From Fasciola hepatica (taxonomy: Eukaryota; Platyhelminthes; Trematoda; Plagiorchiida; Fasciolidae), in NCBI GenBank assembly GCA_948099385.1, contig CANUEZ040000203.1, positions 496,001-560,000 of the forward strand: a stretch of DNA of 64,000 bases, in the 5' to 3' direction. The notes below the pieces were generated by a model that saw nothing but the letters and a program-made list of their open reading frames with translations, had not been told where the DNA came from and made no database searches. This document shows, in pieces, positions 37,635-51,173 of this stretch. Both the position numbers and the translations under genes were made by a program. Each line of letters begins with the position of its first letter. Within the stretch, counting starts at the first letter, position 1.

Positions 37635-40600
37635 TTGTGGTTTGGGTGTTCGACTGACATTCGTTCACCCCAACCCTTGTTCGTGTCTCCGAGTGGGCTC
37701 TGTCCATGTGCGATGCTCATGATTCCCTTAGCGGATCAAACAGCTGTACAGTGCTTCCATAATTTGCAATGGTCAGTTCAGTGTTCAAGCTGCATGGAGA
37801 ATCATATTATACAAATCTACTCTGCTACTGCTCTATTGCATTGTATGAGCAATCTGTGTGGATTGTTCATAAGGGAATGCCTTGGTTTTACTTTGGCCCA
37901 TAAATAGAGAAGTGATGGAACATAGGATTGGATCGGTGTGCGAGAATTTGGTTGTTACCGTTCAAAGCGAAAGCGAAAGCCGAAGCCAATTTGGGGATTG
38001 TGCTATATCATGTATTGTATATGTTGAACAAAGCGTTGAGACCCATATCGGATAGCCTTGTGGTTTGGGTGTTCGACTGACATTCGTTCACCCCGACCCT
38101 TGTTCGTGTCCCCGTGTGGGCTCTGTCCATGTGCAATGCTCATGGTTCCCTTAGCGGATCAAAAAGCTGTACAGTGCTTCCATAATTTGCAATGGTCTGT
38201 TCAGTGTTCAAGCTGCATGGAGAATCATATTATACAAATCTACTCTGCTACTGCTCTATTGCATTGTATGAGCAATCTGTGTGGATTGTTCATAAGGGAA
38301 TGCCTTGGTTTTATATAGGCCCATAAATAGAGAAGTGATGGAACATAGAATTGGATCGGTGTGCGAGAATTTGGTTGTTACCGTTCAAAGCGAAAGCGAA
38401 AGCCGAAGCCAATTTGGGGATTGTGCTATATCATGTATTGTATATGTTGAACAAAGCGTTGAGACCCATATCGGATAGCCTTGTGGTTTGGGTGTTCGAC
38501 TGACATTCGTTCACCCCAACCCTTGTTCGTGTCTCCGAGTGGGCTCTGTCCATGTGCAATGCTCATGATTCCCTTAGCGGATCAAACAGCTGTACAGTGC
38601 ATCCATCATTTTCAATGGTCAATTCAGTGTTCAAGCTGCATGGAGAATCATATTATACAAATCTACTCTGCTACTGCTCTATTGCATTGTATGAGCAATC
38701 TGTGTGGATTGTTCATACGGGAATGCCTTGGTTTTACTTAGGCCCATAAATAGAGAAGTGATGGAACATAGGATTGGATCGGTGTGCGAGAATTTGGTTG
38801 TTACCGTTCAAAGCGAAAGCGAAAGCCGAAGCCAATTTGGGGATTGTGCTATATCATGTATTGTATATGTTGAACAAAGCGTTGAGACCCATATGGGATA
38901 GCCTTGTGGTTTGGGTGTTCGACTGACATTCGTTCACCCCAACCCTTGTTCGTGTCTCCGAGTGGGCTCTGTCCATGTGCGATGCTCATGATTCCCTTAG
39001 CGGATCAAACAGCTTTACAGTGCTTCCACAATTTTCAATGGTCAGTTCAGTGTTCAAGCTGCATGGAGAATAATATTATACAAATCTACTCTGCTACTGC
39101 TCTATTGCATTGTATGAGCAATCTGTGTGGATTGTTCATAAGGGAATGCCTTGGTTTTATTTCGGCCCATAAATAGAGAAGTGATGGAACATAGGATTGG
39201 ATCGGTGTGCGAGAATTTGGTTGTTACCGTTCAAAGCGAAAGCGAAAACCGAAACCAATTTGGGGATTGTGCTATATCATGTATTGTATATGTTGAACAA
39301 AGCGTTGAGACCCATATCGGATAGCCTTGTGGTTTGGGTGTTCGACTGACATTCGTTCACCCCAACCCTTGTTATTGTCCGGTGTGGGCTCTGTCCATGT
39401 GCAATGCTCATGATTCCCTTAGCGGATCAAACAGCTGTACAGTGCTTCCATAATTTTCAATGGTCAGTTCAGTGTTCAAGCTGCATGGAGAATCATATTA
39501 TACAAATCTACTCTGCTACTGCTCTATTGCATTGTATGAGCAATCTGTGTGGATTGTTCATAAGGGAATGCCTTGGTTTTACTTTGGCCCATAAATAGAG
39601 AAGTGATGGAACATAGGATTGGATCGGTGTGCGAGAATTTGGTTGTTACCGTTCAAAGCGAAAGCGAAAGCCGAAGCCAATTTGGGGATTGTGCTATATC
39701 ATGTATTGTATATGTTGAACAAAGCGTTGAGACCGATATCGGATAGCCTTGTGGTTTGGGTGTTCGACTGACATTCGTTCACCCCAACCCTTGTTCGTGT
39801 CTCCGAGTGGGCTCTGTCCATGTGCAATGCTCATGATTCCCTTAGCGGATCAAACAGCTGTACAGTGCATCCACAATTTTCAATAGTCAGTTCAGTGTTC
39901 AAGCTGCATGGAGAATCATATTATACAAATCTACTCTGCTACTGCTCTATTGCATTGTATGAGCAATCTGTGTGGATTGTTCATAAGGGAATGCCTTGGT
40001 TTTACTTAGGCCCATAAATAGAGAAGTGATGGAACATAGGATTGGATCGGTGTGCGAGAATTTGGTTGTTACCGTTCAAAGCGAAAGCGAAAGCCGAAGC
40101 CGATTGGGGGATTGTGCTATATCATGTATTGTATATGTTGAACAAAGCGTTGAGACCCATATCGGATAGCCTTGTGGTTTGGGTGTTCGACTGACATTCG
40201 TTCACCCCAACCCTTGTTCGTGTCTCCGAGTGGGCTCTGTCCATGTGCGATGCTCATGATTCCCTTAGCGGATCAAACAGCTGTACAGTGCTTCCATAAT
40301 TTGCAATGGTCAGTTCAGTGTTCAAGCTGCATGGAGAATCATATTATACAAATCTACTCTGCTACTGCTCTATTGCATTGTATGAGCAATCTGTGTGGGT
40401 TGTTCATAAGGGAATGCCTTGGTTTTACTTCGGCCCATAAATAGAGAAGTGATGGAACATAGGATTGGATCGGTGTGCGAGAATTTGGTTGTTACCGTTC
40501 AGAGCGAAAGCGAAAGCCGAAGCCAATTTGGGGATTGTGCTATATCATGTATTGTATATGTTGAACAAAGCGTTGAGACCCATATCGGATAGCCTTGTGG

Positions 40601-41017
40601 TTTGGGTGTTCGACTGACATTCGTTCACCCCGACCCTTGTTCGTGTCCCCGTGTGGGCTCTGTCCATGTGCAATGCTCATGGTTCCCTTAGCGGATCAAA
40701 CAGCTGTACAGTGCTTCCATAATTTGCAATGCTCTGTTCAGTGTTCAAGCTGCATGGAGAATCATATTATACAAATCTACTCTGCTACTGCTCTATTGCA
40801 TTGTATGAGCAATCTGTGTGGATTGTTCATAAGGGAATGCCTTGGTTTTACTATAGCCCATAAATAGAGAAGTGATGGAACATAGGATTGGATCGGTGTG
40901 CGAGAATTTGGTTGTTACCGTTCAAAGCGAAAGCGAAAGCCGAAGCCAATTTGGGGATCTTGCTTTACCATGTAGTGTGTATGTTGAACAAAGCGTTGAT
41001 ACCCATATCGGATAGCC
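37635..41017 (+). repeat. Paired two-monomer blocks six units apart (offset 2537 bp)
   Basis: Units 37635 and 38058 recur at 40172 and 40595. Shared states are GTGCGATGCTC, AATTTGCAATGG, CACCCCGACCC (38088, 40625) and CTCATGGTTCCC (38137, 40674). The offset is 6 x 423 minus 1 because one base is lost in the unit at 39327, where GTTATTGTCCGGTGTGG replaces the usual GTTCGTGTCCCCGTGTGG. Copies differ at several sites. Confidence 0.78.
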
Positions 41018-42610
41018 TTGTGGTTTGGGTGTTCGACTGACATTCGTTCACCCCAACCCTTGTTCGTGTCTCCGAGTGGGCTCTGTCCATGTGCAATGCT
41101 CATGATTCCCTTAGCGGATCAAACAGCTGTACAGTGCTTCCATAATTTTCAATGGTCAGTTCAGTGTTCAAGCTGCATGGAGAATCATATTATACAAATC
41201 TACTCTGCTACTGCTCTATTGCATTGTATGAGCAATCTGTGTGGATTGTTCATAAGGGAATGCCTTGGTTTTACTTCGGCCCATAAATAGAGAAGTGATG
41301 GAACATAGGATTGGATCGGTGTGCGAGAATTTGGTTGTTACCGTTCAAAGCGAAAGCGAAAGCCGAAGCCAATTTGGGGATCTTGCTTTACCATGTAGTG
41401 TATATGTTTAACAAAGCGTTGAGACCCATATCGGATAGCCTTGTGGTTTGGGTGTTCGACTGACATTCGTTCACCCCAACCCTTGTTCGTGTCTCCGAGT
41501 GGGCTCTGTCCATGTGCAATGCTCATGATTCCCTTAGCGGATCAAACAGCTGTGCAGTGCTTCCATAAATTTCAATGGTCAGTTCAGTGTTCAAGCTGCA
41601 TGGAGAATCATATTATACAAATCTACTCTGCTACTGCTCTATTGCATTGTATGAGCAATCTGTGTGGATTGTTCATAAGGGAATGCCTTGGTTTTACTTC
41701 GGCCCATAAATAGAGAAGTGATGGAACATAGGATTGGATCGGTGTGCGAGAATTTGGTTGTTACCGTTCAAAGCGAAAGCGAAAGCCGAAACCAATTTGG
41801 GGATTGTGCTATATCATGTATTGTATATGTTGAACAAAGCGTTGAGACCCATATCGGATAGCCTTGTGATTTGGGTTTTCGACTGACATTCGTTCACCCC
41901 AACCCTTGTTCGTGTCCCCGTGTGGGCTCTGTCCATGTGCAATGCTCATGATTCTCTTAGCGGATCAAACAGCTGTACAGTGCTTCCATAATTTTCAATG
42001 GTCAGTTCAGTGTTCAAGCTGCATGGAGAATCATATTATACAAATCTACTCTGCTACTGCTCTATTGCATTGTATGAGCAATCTGTGTGGATCGTTCATA
42101 AGGGAATGCCTTGGTTTTACTTTGGCCCATAAATAGAGAAGTGATGGAACATAGGATTGGATCGGTGTGCGAGAATTTGGTTGTTACCGTTCAAAGCGAA
42201 AGCGAAAGCCGAAGCCAATTTGGGGATTGTGATATATCATGTATTGTATATGTTGAACAAAGCGTTCAGACCCATATGGGATAGCCTTGTGGTTTGGGTG
42301 TTCGACTGACATTCGTTCACCCCAACCCTTGTTCGTGTCTCCGAGTGGGCTCTGTCCATGTGCAATGCTCATGATTCCCTTAGTGGATCAAACAGCTGTA
42401 CAGTGCATCCACAATTTTCAATGGTCAGTTCAGTGTTCAAGCTGCATGGAGAATCATATTATACAAATCTACTCTGCTACTGCTCTATTGCATTGTATGA
42501 GCAATCTGTGTGGATTGTTCATAAGGGAATGCCTTGGGTTTACTTAGGCCCATAAATAGAGAAGTGATGGAACATAGGATTGGATCGGTGTGCGAGAATT
42601 TGGTTGTTAC

Positions 42611-42665
42611 CGTTCAAAGCGAATAGGAAATCCGTACCAGTTTAAAGATCTTGCTTTACCAAGTA
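42611..42665 (+). repeat. Strongly diverged patch within one monomer
   Basis: In the unit starting at 42287 the usual GCGAAAGCGAAAGCCGAAGC tract is replaced by GCGAATAGGAAATCC, followed by GTACCAGTTTAAAGATC and TTGCTTTACCAAGTAG. About a third of bases differ over roughly 30 bp and one base is missing, whereas flanking sequence is near consensus. Downstream it shares CTTGCTTTACC with the allele seen at 40959, 41382, 44765, 47727, 51961, 53655 and 55347. It may preserve an older monomer sequence. Confidence 0.8.
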
Positions 42666-45600
42666 GTGTATATGTTGAACGAAGCGTTGAGACCCATATC
42701 GGATAGCCTTGTGGTTTGGGTGTTCGACTGACATTCGTTCACCCCAACCCTTGTTCGTGTCTCCGAGTGGGCTCTGTCCATGTGCAATGCTCATGATTCC
42801 CTTAGCGGATCAAACAGCTGTACAGTGCTTCCATAATTTGCAATGGTCAGTTCAGTGTTCAAGCTGCATGGAGAATCATATTATACAAATCTACTCTGCT
42901 ACTGCTCTATTGCATTGTATGAGCAATCTGTGTGGATTGTTCATAAGGGAATGCCTTGGGTTTACTTAGGCCCATAAATAGAGAAGTGATGGAACATAGG
43001 ATTGCATCGGTGTGCGAGAATTTGGTTGTTACCGTTCAAAGCGAAAGCGAAAGCCGAAGCCAATTTGGGGATTGTGCTATATCATGTATTGTATATGTTG
43101 AACAAAGCGTTGAGACCGATATCGGATAGCCTTGTGGTTTGGGTGTTCGACTGACATTCGTTCACCCCAACCCTTGTTCGTTTTTCCGAGGTGGCTCTGT
43201 CCATGTGCAATGCTCATGATTCTCTTAGCGGATCAAACAGCTGTACAGTGCTTCCATAATTTTCATCGGTCAGTTCAGTGTTCAAGCTGCATGGAGAATC
43301 ATATTATACAAATCTACTCTGCTACTGCTCTATTGCATTGTATGAGCAATCTGTGTGGATTGTTCATAAGGGAATGCCTTGGTTTTACTTAGGCCCATAA
43401 ATAGAGAAGTGATGGAACATAGGATTGGATCGGTGTGCGAGAATTTGGTTGTTACCGTTCAAAGCGAAAGCGAAAGCCGAAACCAATTTGGGGATTGTGC
43501 TATATCATGTAGTGTATATGTTGACTAAAGCTTTGATACCCATATCGGATAGCCTTGTGGTTTGGGTGTTCGACTGACATTCGTTCACCCCAACCCTTGT
43601 TCGTGTCTCCGAGTGGGTTCTGTCCATGTGCAATGCTCATGATTCCCTTAGCGGATCAAACAGCTGTACAGTGCTTCCATAATTTTCAATGGTCAGTTCA
43701 GTGTTCAAGCTGCATGGAGAATCATATTATACAAATCTACTCTGCTACTGCTCCATTGCATTGTATGAGCAATCTGTGTGGATTGTTCATAAGGGAATGC
43801 CTTGGTTTTACTAAGGCCCATAAATAGAGAAGTGATGGAACATAGGATTGGATCGGTGTGCGAGAATTTGGTTGTTACCGTTCAAAGCGAAAGCGAAAGC
43901 CGAAGCCAATTTGTGGATTGTGCTATATCATGTATTGTATATGTTGAACAAAGCGTTGAGACCCATATCGGATAGCCTTGTGGTTTGGGTGTTTGACTGA
44001 CATTCGTTCACCCCAACCCTTGTTCGTGTCTCCGAATAGGGCTCTGTCAATGTGCAATGCTCATGATTCCCTTAGTGGATCAAACAGCTGTACAGTGCAT
44101 CCACAATTTTCAATAGTCAGTTCAGTGTTCAAGCTGCATGGAGAATCATATTATGCAAATCTACTCTGCTACTGCTCTATTGCATTGTATGAGCAATCTG
44201 TGTGGATTGTTCATAAGGGAATGCCTTGGTTTTACTTTGGCCCATAAATAGAGAATTCATGGAACATAGAATTGGATCGGTGTGCGAGAATTTGGTTGTT
44301 ACCGTTCAAAGCGAAAGCGAAAGCCGAAACCAATTTGGGGATTGTGCTATATCATGTATTGTATATGTTGAACAAAGCGTTGAGACCCATATCGGATAGC
44401 CTTGTGATTTGGGTGTTCGACTGACATTCGTTCACCCCAACCCTTGTTCGTGTCTCATAGTGGGCTCTGTCCATGTGCAATGCTCATGATTCGCTTAGCG
44501 GATCAAACAGCTGTACAGTGCTTCCATAATTTTCAATGGTCAGTTCCGTGGTCAAGCTGCATGGAGAATCATATTATACAAATCTACTCTGCTACTGCTC
44601 TATTGCATTGTATGAGCAATCTGTGTGGATTGTTCATAAGGGAATGCCTTGGTTTTATTTAGGCCCATAAATAGAGAAGTGATGGAACATAGGATTGGAT
44701 CGGTGTGCGAGAATTTGGTTGTTACCGTTCAAAGCGAAAGCGAAAGCCGAAGCCAATTTGGGGATCTTGCTTTACCATGTAGTGTATATGTTGAACAAAG
44801 CGTTGAGACCCATATGGGATAGCCTTGTGGTTTGGGTGTTCGACTGACATTCGTTCACCCCAACCCTTGTTCGTGTCTCCGAGTGGGCTCTGTCCATGTG
44901 CAATGCTCATGATTCCCTTAGTGGATCAAACAGCTGTACAGTGCATCCACAATTTTCAATAGTCAGTTCAGTGTTCAAGCTGCATGGAGAATCATATTAT
45001 ACAAATCTACTCTGCTACTGCTCTATTGCATTGTATGAGCAATCTGTGTGGATTGTTCATAAGGGAATGCCTTGGTTTTACTTTGGCCCATACATAGAGA
45101 AGTCATGGAACATAGAATTGGATCGGTGTGCGAGAATTTGGTTGTTACCGTTCAAAGCGAAAGCGAAAGCCGAAACCAATTTGGGGATTGTGCTATATCA
45201 TGTATTGTATATGTTGAACGAAGCGTTGAGACCCATATCGGATAGCCTTGTGATTTGGGTGTTCGACTGACATTCGTTCACCCCAACCCTTGTTCGTGTC
45301 CCCGTGTGGGCTCTGTCCATGTGCAATGCTCATGATTCCCTTAGCGGATCAAACAGCTGTACAGTGCTTCCATAATTTTCAATGGTCAGTTCCGTGGTCA
45401 AGCTGCATGGAGAATCATATTATACAAATCTACTCTGCTACTGCTCTATTGCATTGTATGAGCAATCTGTGTGGATTGTTCATAAGGGAATGCCTTGGTT
45501 TTACTTAGGCCCATAAATAGAGAAGTGATGGAACATAGGATTGGATCGGTGTGCGAGAATTTGGTTGTTACCGTTCAAAGCGAAAGCGAAAGCCGAAGCC

Positions 45601-46245
45601 AATTTGGGGATTGTGCTATGTCGTGTATTGTATTTGTTGAACAAAGCGTTCAGACCCATATCGGATAGCCTTGTGGTTTGGGTGTTCGACTGACATTCGT
45701 TCACCCCAACCCTTGTTCGTGTCTCCGAGTGGGCTCTGTCCATGTGCAATGCTCATGATTCCCTTAGTGGATCAAACAGCTGTACAGTACTTCCATCATT
45801 TTCAATGGTCAGTTCAGTGTTCAAGCTGCATGGAGAATCATATTATACAAATCTACTCTGCTACTGCTCTATTGCATTGTATGAGCAATCTGTGTGGATT
45901 GTTCATAAGGGAATGCCTTGGTTTTACTTCGGCCCATAAATAGAGAAGTGATGGAACATAGGATTGGATCGGTGTGCGAGAATTTGGTTGTTACCGTTCA
46001 AAGCGAAAGCGAAAGCCGAAGCCAATTTGGGGATTGTGCTATATCATGTAGTGTATATGTTGACTAAAGCTTTGATACCCATATCGGATAGCCTTGTGGT
46101 TTGGGTGTTCGACTGACATTCGTTCACCCCAACCCTTGTTCGTGTCTCCGAGTGGGCTCAGTCCATGTGCAATGCTCATGATTCCCTTAGCGGATCAAAC
46201 AGCTGTACAGTGCTTCCATCATTTTCAATGGTCAGTTCAGTGTTC

Positions 46246-46330
46246 AATCTGCATGGGGAATCATATCCAAGAAACATAATATGCAACTATTCCACTGCAT
46301 TGTATTAGCAATCTGTGTTGATTGTTTATA
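46246..46330 (+). repeat. Variant core segment, AAGAAACATAATATG allele
   Basis: The core is replaced here by CATGGGGAATCATATCC, AAGAAACATAATATGC and AACTATTCCACTGC, then TTAGCAATCTGTG and GTTTATAAGG. Unit length is unchanged at 423 bp. This founder-like copy has TGCATTGTATTAGC, while its relatives at 47515, 51749, 53443 and 55135 have TTCATTGTATGAGC. Substitutions are dense across about 60 bp of the otherwise most conserved part of the monomer, so this looks like a distinct ancient core type and not random drift. Confidence 0.85.
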
Positions 46331-46939
46331 AGGGAATGCCTTGGTTTTACTTAGGCCCATAAATAGAGAAGTGATGGAACATAGGATTGGATCGGTGTGC
46401 GAGAATTTGGTTGTTACCGTTCAAAGCGAAAGCGAAAGCCGAAGCCAATTTGGGGATTGTGCTATATCATGTAGTGTATATGTTGACTAAAGCTTTGATA
46501 CCCATAACGGATAGCCTTGTGGTTTGGGTGTTCGACTGACATTCGTTCACCCCAACCCTTGTTCGTGTCCCCGTGTGGGCTCTGTCCATGTGCAATGCTC
46601 ATGATTCCCTTAGTGGATCAAACAGCTGTACAGTGCATCCACAATTTTCAATAGTCAGTTCAGTGTTCAAGCTGCATGGAGAATCATATTATACAAATCT
46701 ACTCTGCTACTGCTCTATTGCATTGTATGAGCAATCTGTGTGGATTGTTCATAAGGGAATGCCTTGGTTTTACTTAGGCCCATAAATAGAGAAGTGATGG
46801 AACATAGGATTGGATCGGTGTGCGAGAATTTGGTTGTTACCGTTCAAAGCGAAAGCGAAAGCCGAAGCCAATTTGGGGATTGTGCTATATCATGTATTGT
46901 ATATGTTGAACAAAGCGTTGAGACCCATATCGGATAGCC

Positions 46940-48910
46940 TTGTGGTTTGGGTTTTCGACTGACATTCGTTCACCCCAACCCTTGTTCGTGTCCCCGTGTG
47001 GGCTCTGTCCATGTGCAATGCTCATGATTTCCTTAGCGGATCAAACAGCTGTACAGTGCTTCCATAATTTTCAATGGTCAGTTCAGTGTTCAAGCTGCAT
47101 GGAGAATCATATTATACAAATCTACTCTGCTACTGCTCTATTGCATTGTATGAGCAATCTGTGTGGATTGTTCATAAGGGAATGCCTTGGTTTTATTTAG
47201 GCCCATAAATAGAGAAGTGATGGAACATAGGATTGGATCGGTGTGCGAGAATTTGGTTGTTACCGTTCAAAGCGAAAGCGAAAGCCGAAACCAATTTGGG
47301 GATTGTGCTATATCATGTATTGCATATGTTGAACGAAGCGTTGATACCCATATCGGATAGCCTTGTGGTTTGGGTGTTCGACTGACATTCGTTCACCCCA
47401 ACCCTTGTTCGTGTCTCCGAGTGGGCTCTGTCCATGTGCAATGCTCATGATTCCCTTAGCGGATCAAACAGCTGTACAGTGCTTCCATAATTTTCAATGG
47501 TCAGTTCAGTGTTCAATCTGCATGGGGAATCATATCCAAGAAACATAATATGCAAGTATTCCACTTCATTGTATGAGCAATCTGTGTGGATTGTTTATAA
47601 GGGAATGCCTTGGTTTTACTTAGGCCCATAAATAGAGAAGTGATGGAACATAGGATTGGATCGGTGTGCGAGAATTTGGTTGTTACCGTTCAAAGCGAAA
47701 GCGAAAGCCGAAGCCAATTTGGGGATCTTGCTTTACCATGTAGTGTATATGTTGAACAAAGCGTTGAGACCCATATCGGATAGCCTTGTGGTTTGGGTGT
47801 TCAACTGACATTCGTTCACCCAAACCCTTGTTCGTGTCCCCGTGTGGGCTCTGTCCATGTGCAATGCTCATGATTCCCTTAGCGGATCAAGCAGCTGTTC
47901 AGTGCTTCCATCATTTTCAATGGTCAGTTCAGTGTTCAAGCTGCATGGAGAATCATATTATACAAATCTACTCTGCTACTGCTCTATTGCATTGTATGAG
48001 CAATCTGTGTGGATTGTTCATAAGGGAATGCCTTGGTTTTACTAAGGCCCATAAATAGAGAAGTGATGGAACATAGGATTGGATCGGTGTGCGAGAATTT
48101 GGTTGTTACCGTTCAAAGCGAAAGCGAAAGCCGAAGCCAATTTGGGGATTGTGCTATATCACATAGAGTATATGTTGTCTAAAGCTTTGATAGGTATATC
48201 GGATAGCCTTGTGGTTTGGGTGTTCGACTGACATTTGTTCACCCCAACCCTTGTTCGTGACTCCGAGTGGGCTCCGTCCATGTGCAATGCTCATGATTCC
48301 CTTAGCGGATCAAACAGCTGTACAGTGCTTCCATAATTTTCAATGGTCAGTTCAGTGTTCAAGCTGCATGGAGAATCATATTATACAAATCTACTCTGCT
48401 ACTGCTCTATTGCATTGTATGAGCAATCTGTGTGGATTGTTCATAAGGGAATGCCTTGGTTTTACTTAGGCCCATAAATAGAGAAGTGATGGAACATAGG
48501 ATTGGATCGGTGTGCGAGAATTTGGTTGTTACCGTTCAAAGCGAAAGCGAAAGCCGAAGCCGATTTGGGGGGTGTATGCTATATCATATAGAGCCTATGT
48601 TGAACAATCCGTTGAGACCCATATCGGATAGCCTTGTGGTTTGGGTGTTCGACTGACATTCGTTCATCCCAACCCTTGTTCGTGTCCCCGTGTGGGCTCT
48701 GTCCATGTGCAATGCTCATGATTCCCTTAGTGGATCAAACAGCTGTACAGTGCTTCCATCATTTTCAATGGTCAGTTCAGTGTTCAAGCTGCATGGTGGA
48801 TCATATTATACAAATCTACTCTGCTACTGCTCTATTGCATTGTATGAGCAATTTGTGTGGATTGTTCATAAGGGAATGCCTTGGTTTTACTTAGGCCCAT
48901 AAATAGAGAA
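46940..48910 (+). repeat. Block 1 of a 10-monomer-distant segmental duplication
   Basis: Units 46940, 47363, 47786, 48209 and 48634 correspond to 51174, 51597, 52020, 52443 and 52868 at offset 4234 (10 x 423 plus 4). Shared states include GGGTTTTCGACTG, GAACGAAGCGTTGATACC, the AAGAAACATAATATG core, GTTCACCCAAACCC, GGATCAAGCAGCTG, the GTTGTCTAAAGCTTTGATAGG tail split over about 48174-48194, GACATTTGTTC and the 2-bp-longer GGGGGGTGTATGC. Confidence 0.87.
47515..47599 (+). repeat. Variant core segment, AAGAAACATAATATG allele (copy 2)
   Basis: Same core type as at 46246, with GCAAGTATTCCACTTC and GTTTATAAGG. It is paralogous to the segment at 51749 through the 10-monomer duplication. Confidence 0.85.
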
Positions 48911-49220
48911 GTGATGGAACATAGGATTGGATCGGTGTGCGAGAATTTGGTTGTTACCGTTCAAAGCGAAAGCGAAAGCCGAAGCCAATTTGGGGATGGT
49001 GCTATATCATGTAGTGTATATGTTGTACAAAGCGTTGAGACCGATATCGGATAGCCTTGTGGTTTGGGTGTTCGACTGACATTCGTTCACCCCAACCCTT
49101 GTTCGTGTCTCCGAGTGGGCTCAGTCCATGTGCAATGCTCATGATTCCCTTAGCGGATCAAACAGCTGTACAGTGCTTCCATCATTTTCAATGGTCAGTT
49201 CCGTGGTCAAGCTGCATGGA

Positions 49221-49262
49221 GAATCATATCAAAGAAACCTATTCTGCAACTAATCCATTGCA
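49221..49262 (+). repeat. Variant core segment, CAAAGAAACCTATTCTGC allele
   Basis: Here ATCATATTATACAAATC is replaced by ATCATATCAAAGAAACC, followed by TATTCTGCAACTAATCC. The allele is related to but distinct from the AAGAAACATAATATG form. The same allele lies at 56839-56880, 7618 bp away (18 units plus 4 bp). Confidence 0.83.
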
Positions 49263-51173
49263 TTGTATGAGCAATCTGTGTGGATTGTTCATAAGGGAAT
49301 GCCTTGGTTTTACTTAGGCCCATAAATAGAGAAGTGATGGAACATATGATTGTATTCTTGTGCGAGAATTTGGTTGTTACCGTTCAAAGCGAAAGCGAAA
49401 GCCGAAGCCGATTGGGGGAATGTGATATATCATGTAGTGCATATGTTGAACAAAGCGTTGAGACCCATATCGGATAGCCTTGTGGTTTGGGTGATCGACT
49501 GACATTCGTTCACCCCAACCCTTGTTCGTGTCCCCGTGTGGGCTCTGTCCATGTGCAATACTCATGATTCCCTTAGCGGATCAAACAGCTGTACAGTGCT
49601 TCCATAATTTTCAATGGTCAGTTCAGTGTTCAAGCTGCATGGCGAATCATATTATACAAATCTACTCTGCTACTGCTCTATTGCATTGTATGAGCAATCT
49701 GTGTGGATTGTTCATAAGGGAATGCCTTTGTTTTATTTAGGCCCATAAATAGAGAAGTGACGTAACATAGGATTGGATCGGTGTGCGAGAATTTGGTTGT
49801 TACCGTTCAAAGCGAAAGCGAAAGCCGAAGCCGATTTGGGGATTGTGCTATATCATGTATTGTATATGTTGAACAAAGCGTTGACTCTCATATCGGATAG
49901 CCTTGTGGTTTGGGTGTTCGACTAACTTTCGTTCATCCCAACCCTTGTTCGTGTCCCCGTGTGGGCTCTGTCCATGTGCAACGCTCATGATTCCCTTAGC
50001 GGATCAAACAGCTGTACAGTGCTTCCATCATTTTCAATGGTCAGTTCAGTGTTCAAGCTGCATGGAGAATCATATTATACAAATCTACTCTGCTACTGCT
50101 CTATTGCATTGTATGAGCAATCTGTGTGGATTGTTCATAAGGGAATGCCTTGGTTTTACTTAGGCCCATAAATAGAGAAGTGATGGAACATAGGATTGGA
50201 TCGGTGTGCGAGAATTTGGTTGTTACCGTTCAAAGCGAAAGCGAAAGCCGAAGCCAATTTGGGGATGGTGCTATATCATGTAGTGTATATGTTGTACAAA
50301 GCGTTGAGACCGATATCGGATAGCCTTGTGGTTTGGGTGTTCGACTGACATTCGTTCACCCCAACCCTTGTTCGTGTCCCCGTGTGGGCTCTGTCCATGT
50401 GCAACGCTCATGATTCCCTTAGCGGATCAAACAGCTGTACAGTGCTTCCATCATTTTCAATGGTCAGTTCCGTGGTCAAGCTGCATGGAGAATCATATTA
50501 TACAAATCTACTCTGCTACTGCTCTATTGCATTGTATGAGCAATCTGTGTGGATTGTTCATAAGGGAATGCCTTGGTTTTACTTAGGCCCATAAATAGAG
50601 AAGTGATGGAACATAGGATTGGATCGGTGTGCGAGAATTTGGTTGTTACCGTTCAAAGCGAAAGCGAAAGCCGAAGCCTATTGGGGGGTGTATGCTATAT
50701 CATATAGAGCCTATGTTGAACAAAGCGTTGAGACCCATATCGGATAGCCTTGTGGTTTGGGTGTTCGACTGACATTCGTTCACCCCAACCCTTGTTCGTG
50801 TCTCCGAATAGGGCTCTGTCAATGTGCAATGCTCATGATTCCCTTAGTGGATCAAACAGCTGTACAGTGCATCCACAATTTTCAATAGTCAGTTCAGTGT
50901 TCAAGCTGCATGGAGAATCATATTATACAAATCTACTCTGCTACTGCTCTATTGCATTGTATGAGCAATCTGTGTGGATTGTTCATAAGGGAATGCCTTG
51001 GTTTTACTTAGGCCCATAAATAGAGAAGTGATGGAACATAGGATTGGATCGGTGTGCGAGAATTTGGTTGTTACCGTTCAAAGCGAAAGCGAAAGCCGAA
51101 GCCAATTTGGGGATTGTGCTATATCATGTATTGTATATGTTGAACAAAGCGTTGAGACCCATATCGGATAGCC

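Noticed and set aside
44896..45270. 124-codon open frame across two monomers
   Set aside because: It depends on a TACATAGAG substitution removing a stop at AAATAG. It is satellite sequence read in a chance frame.
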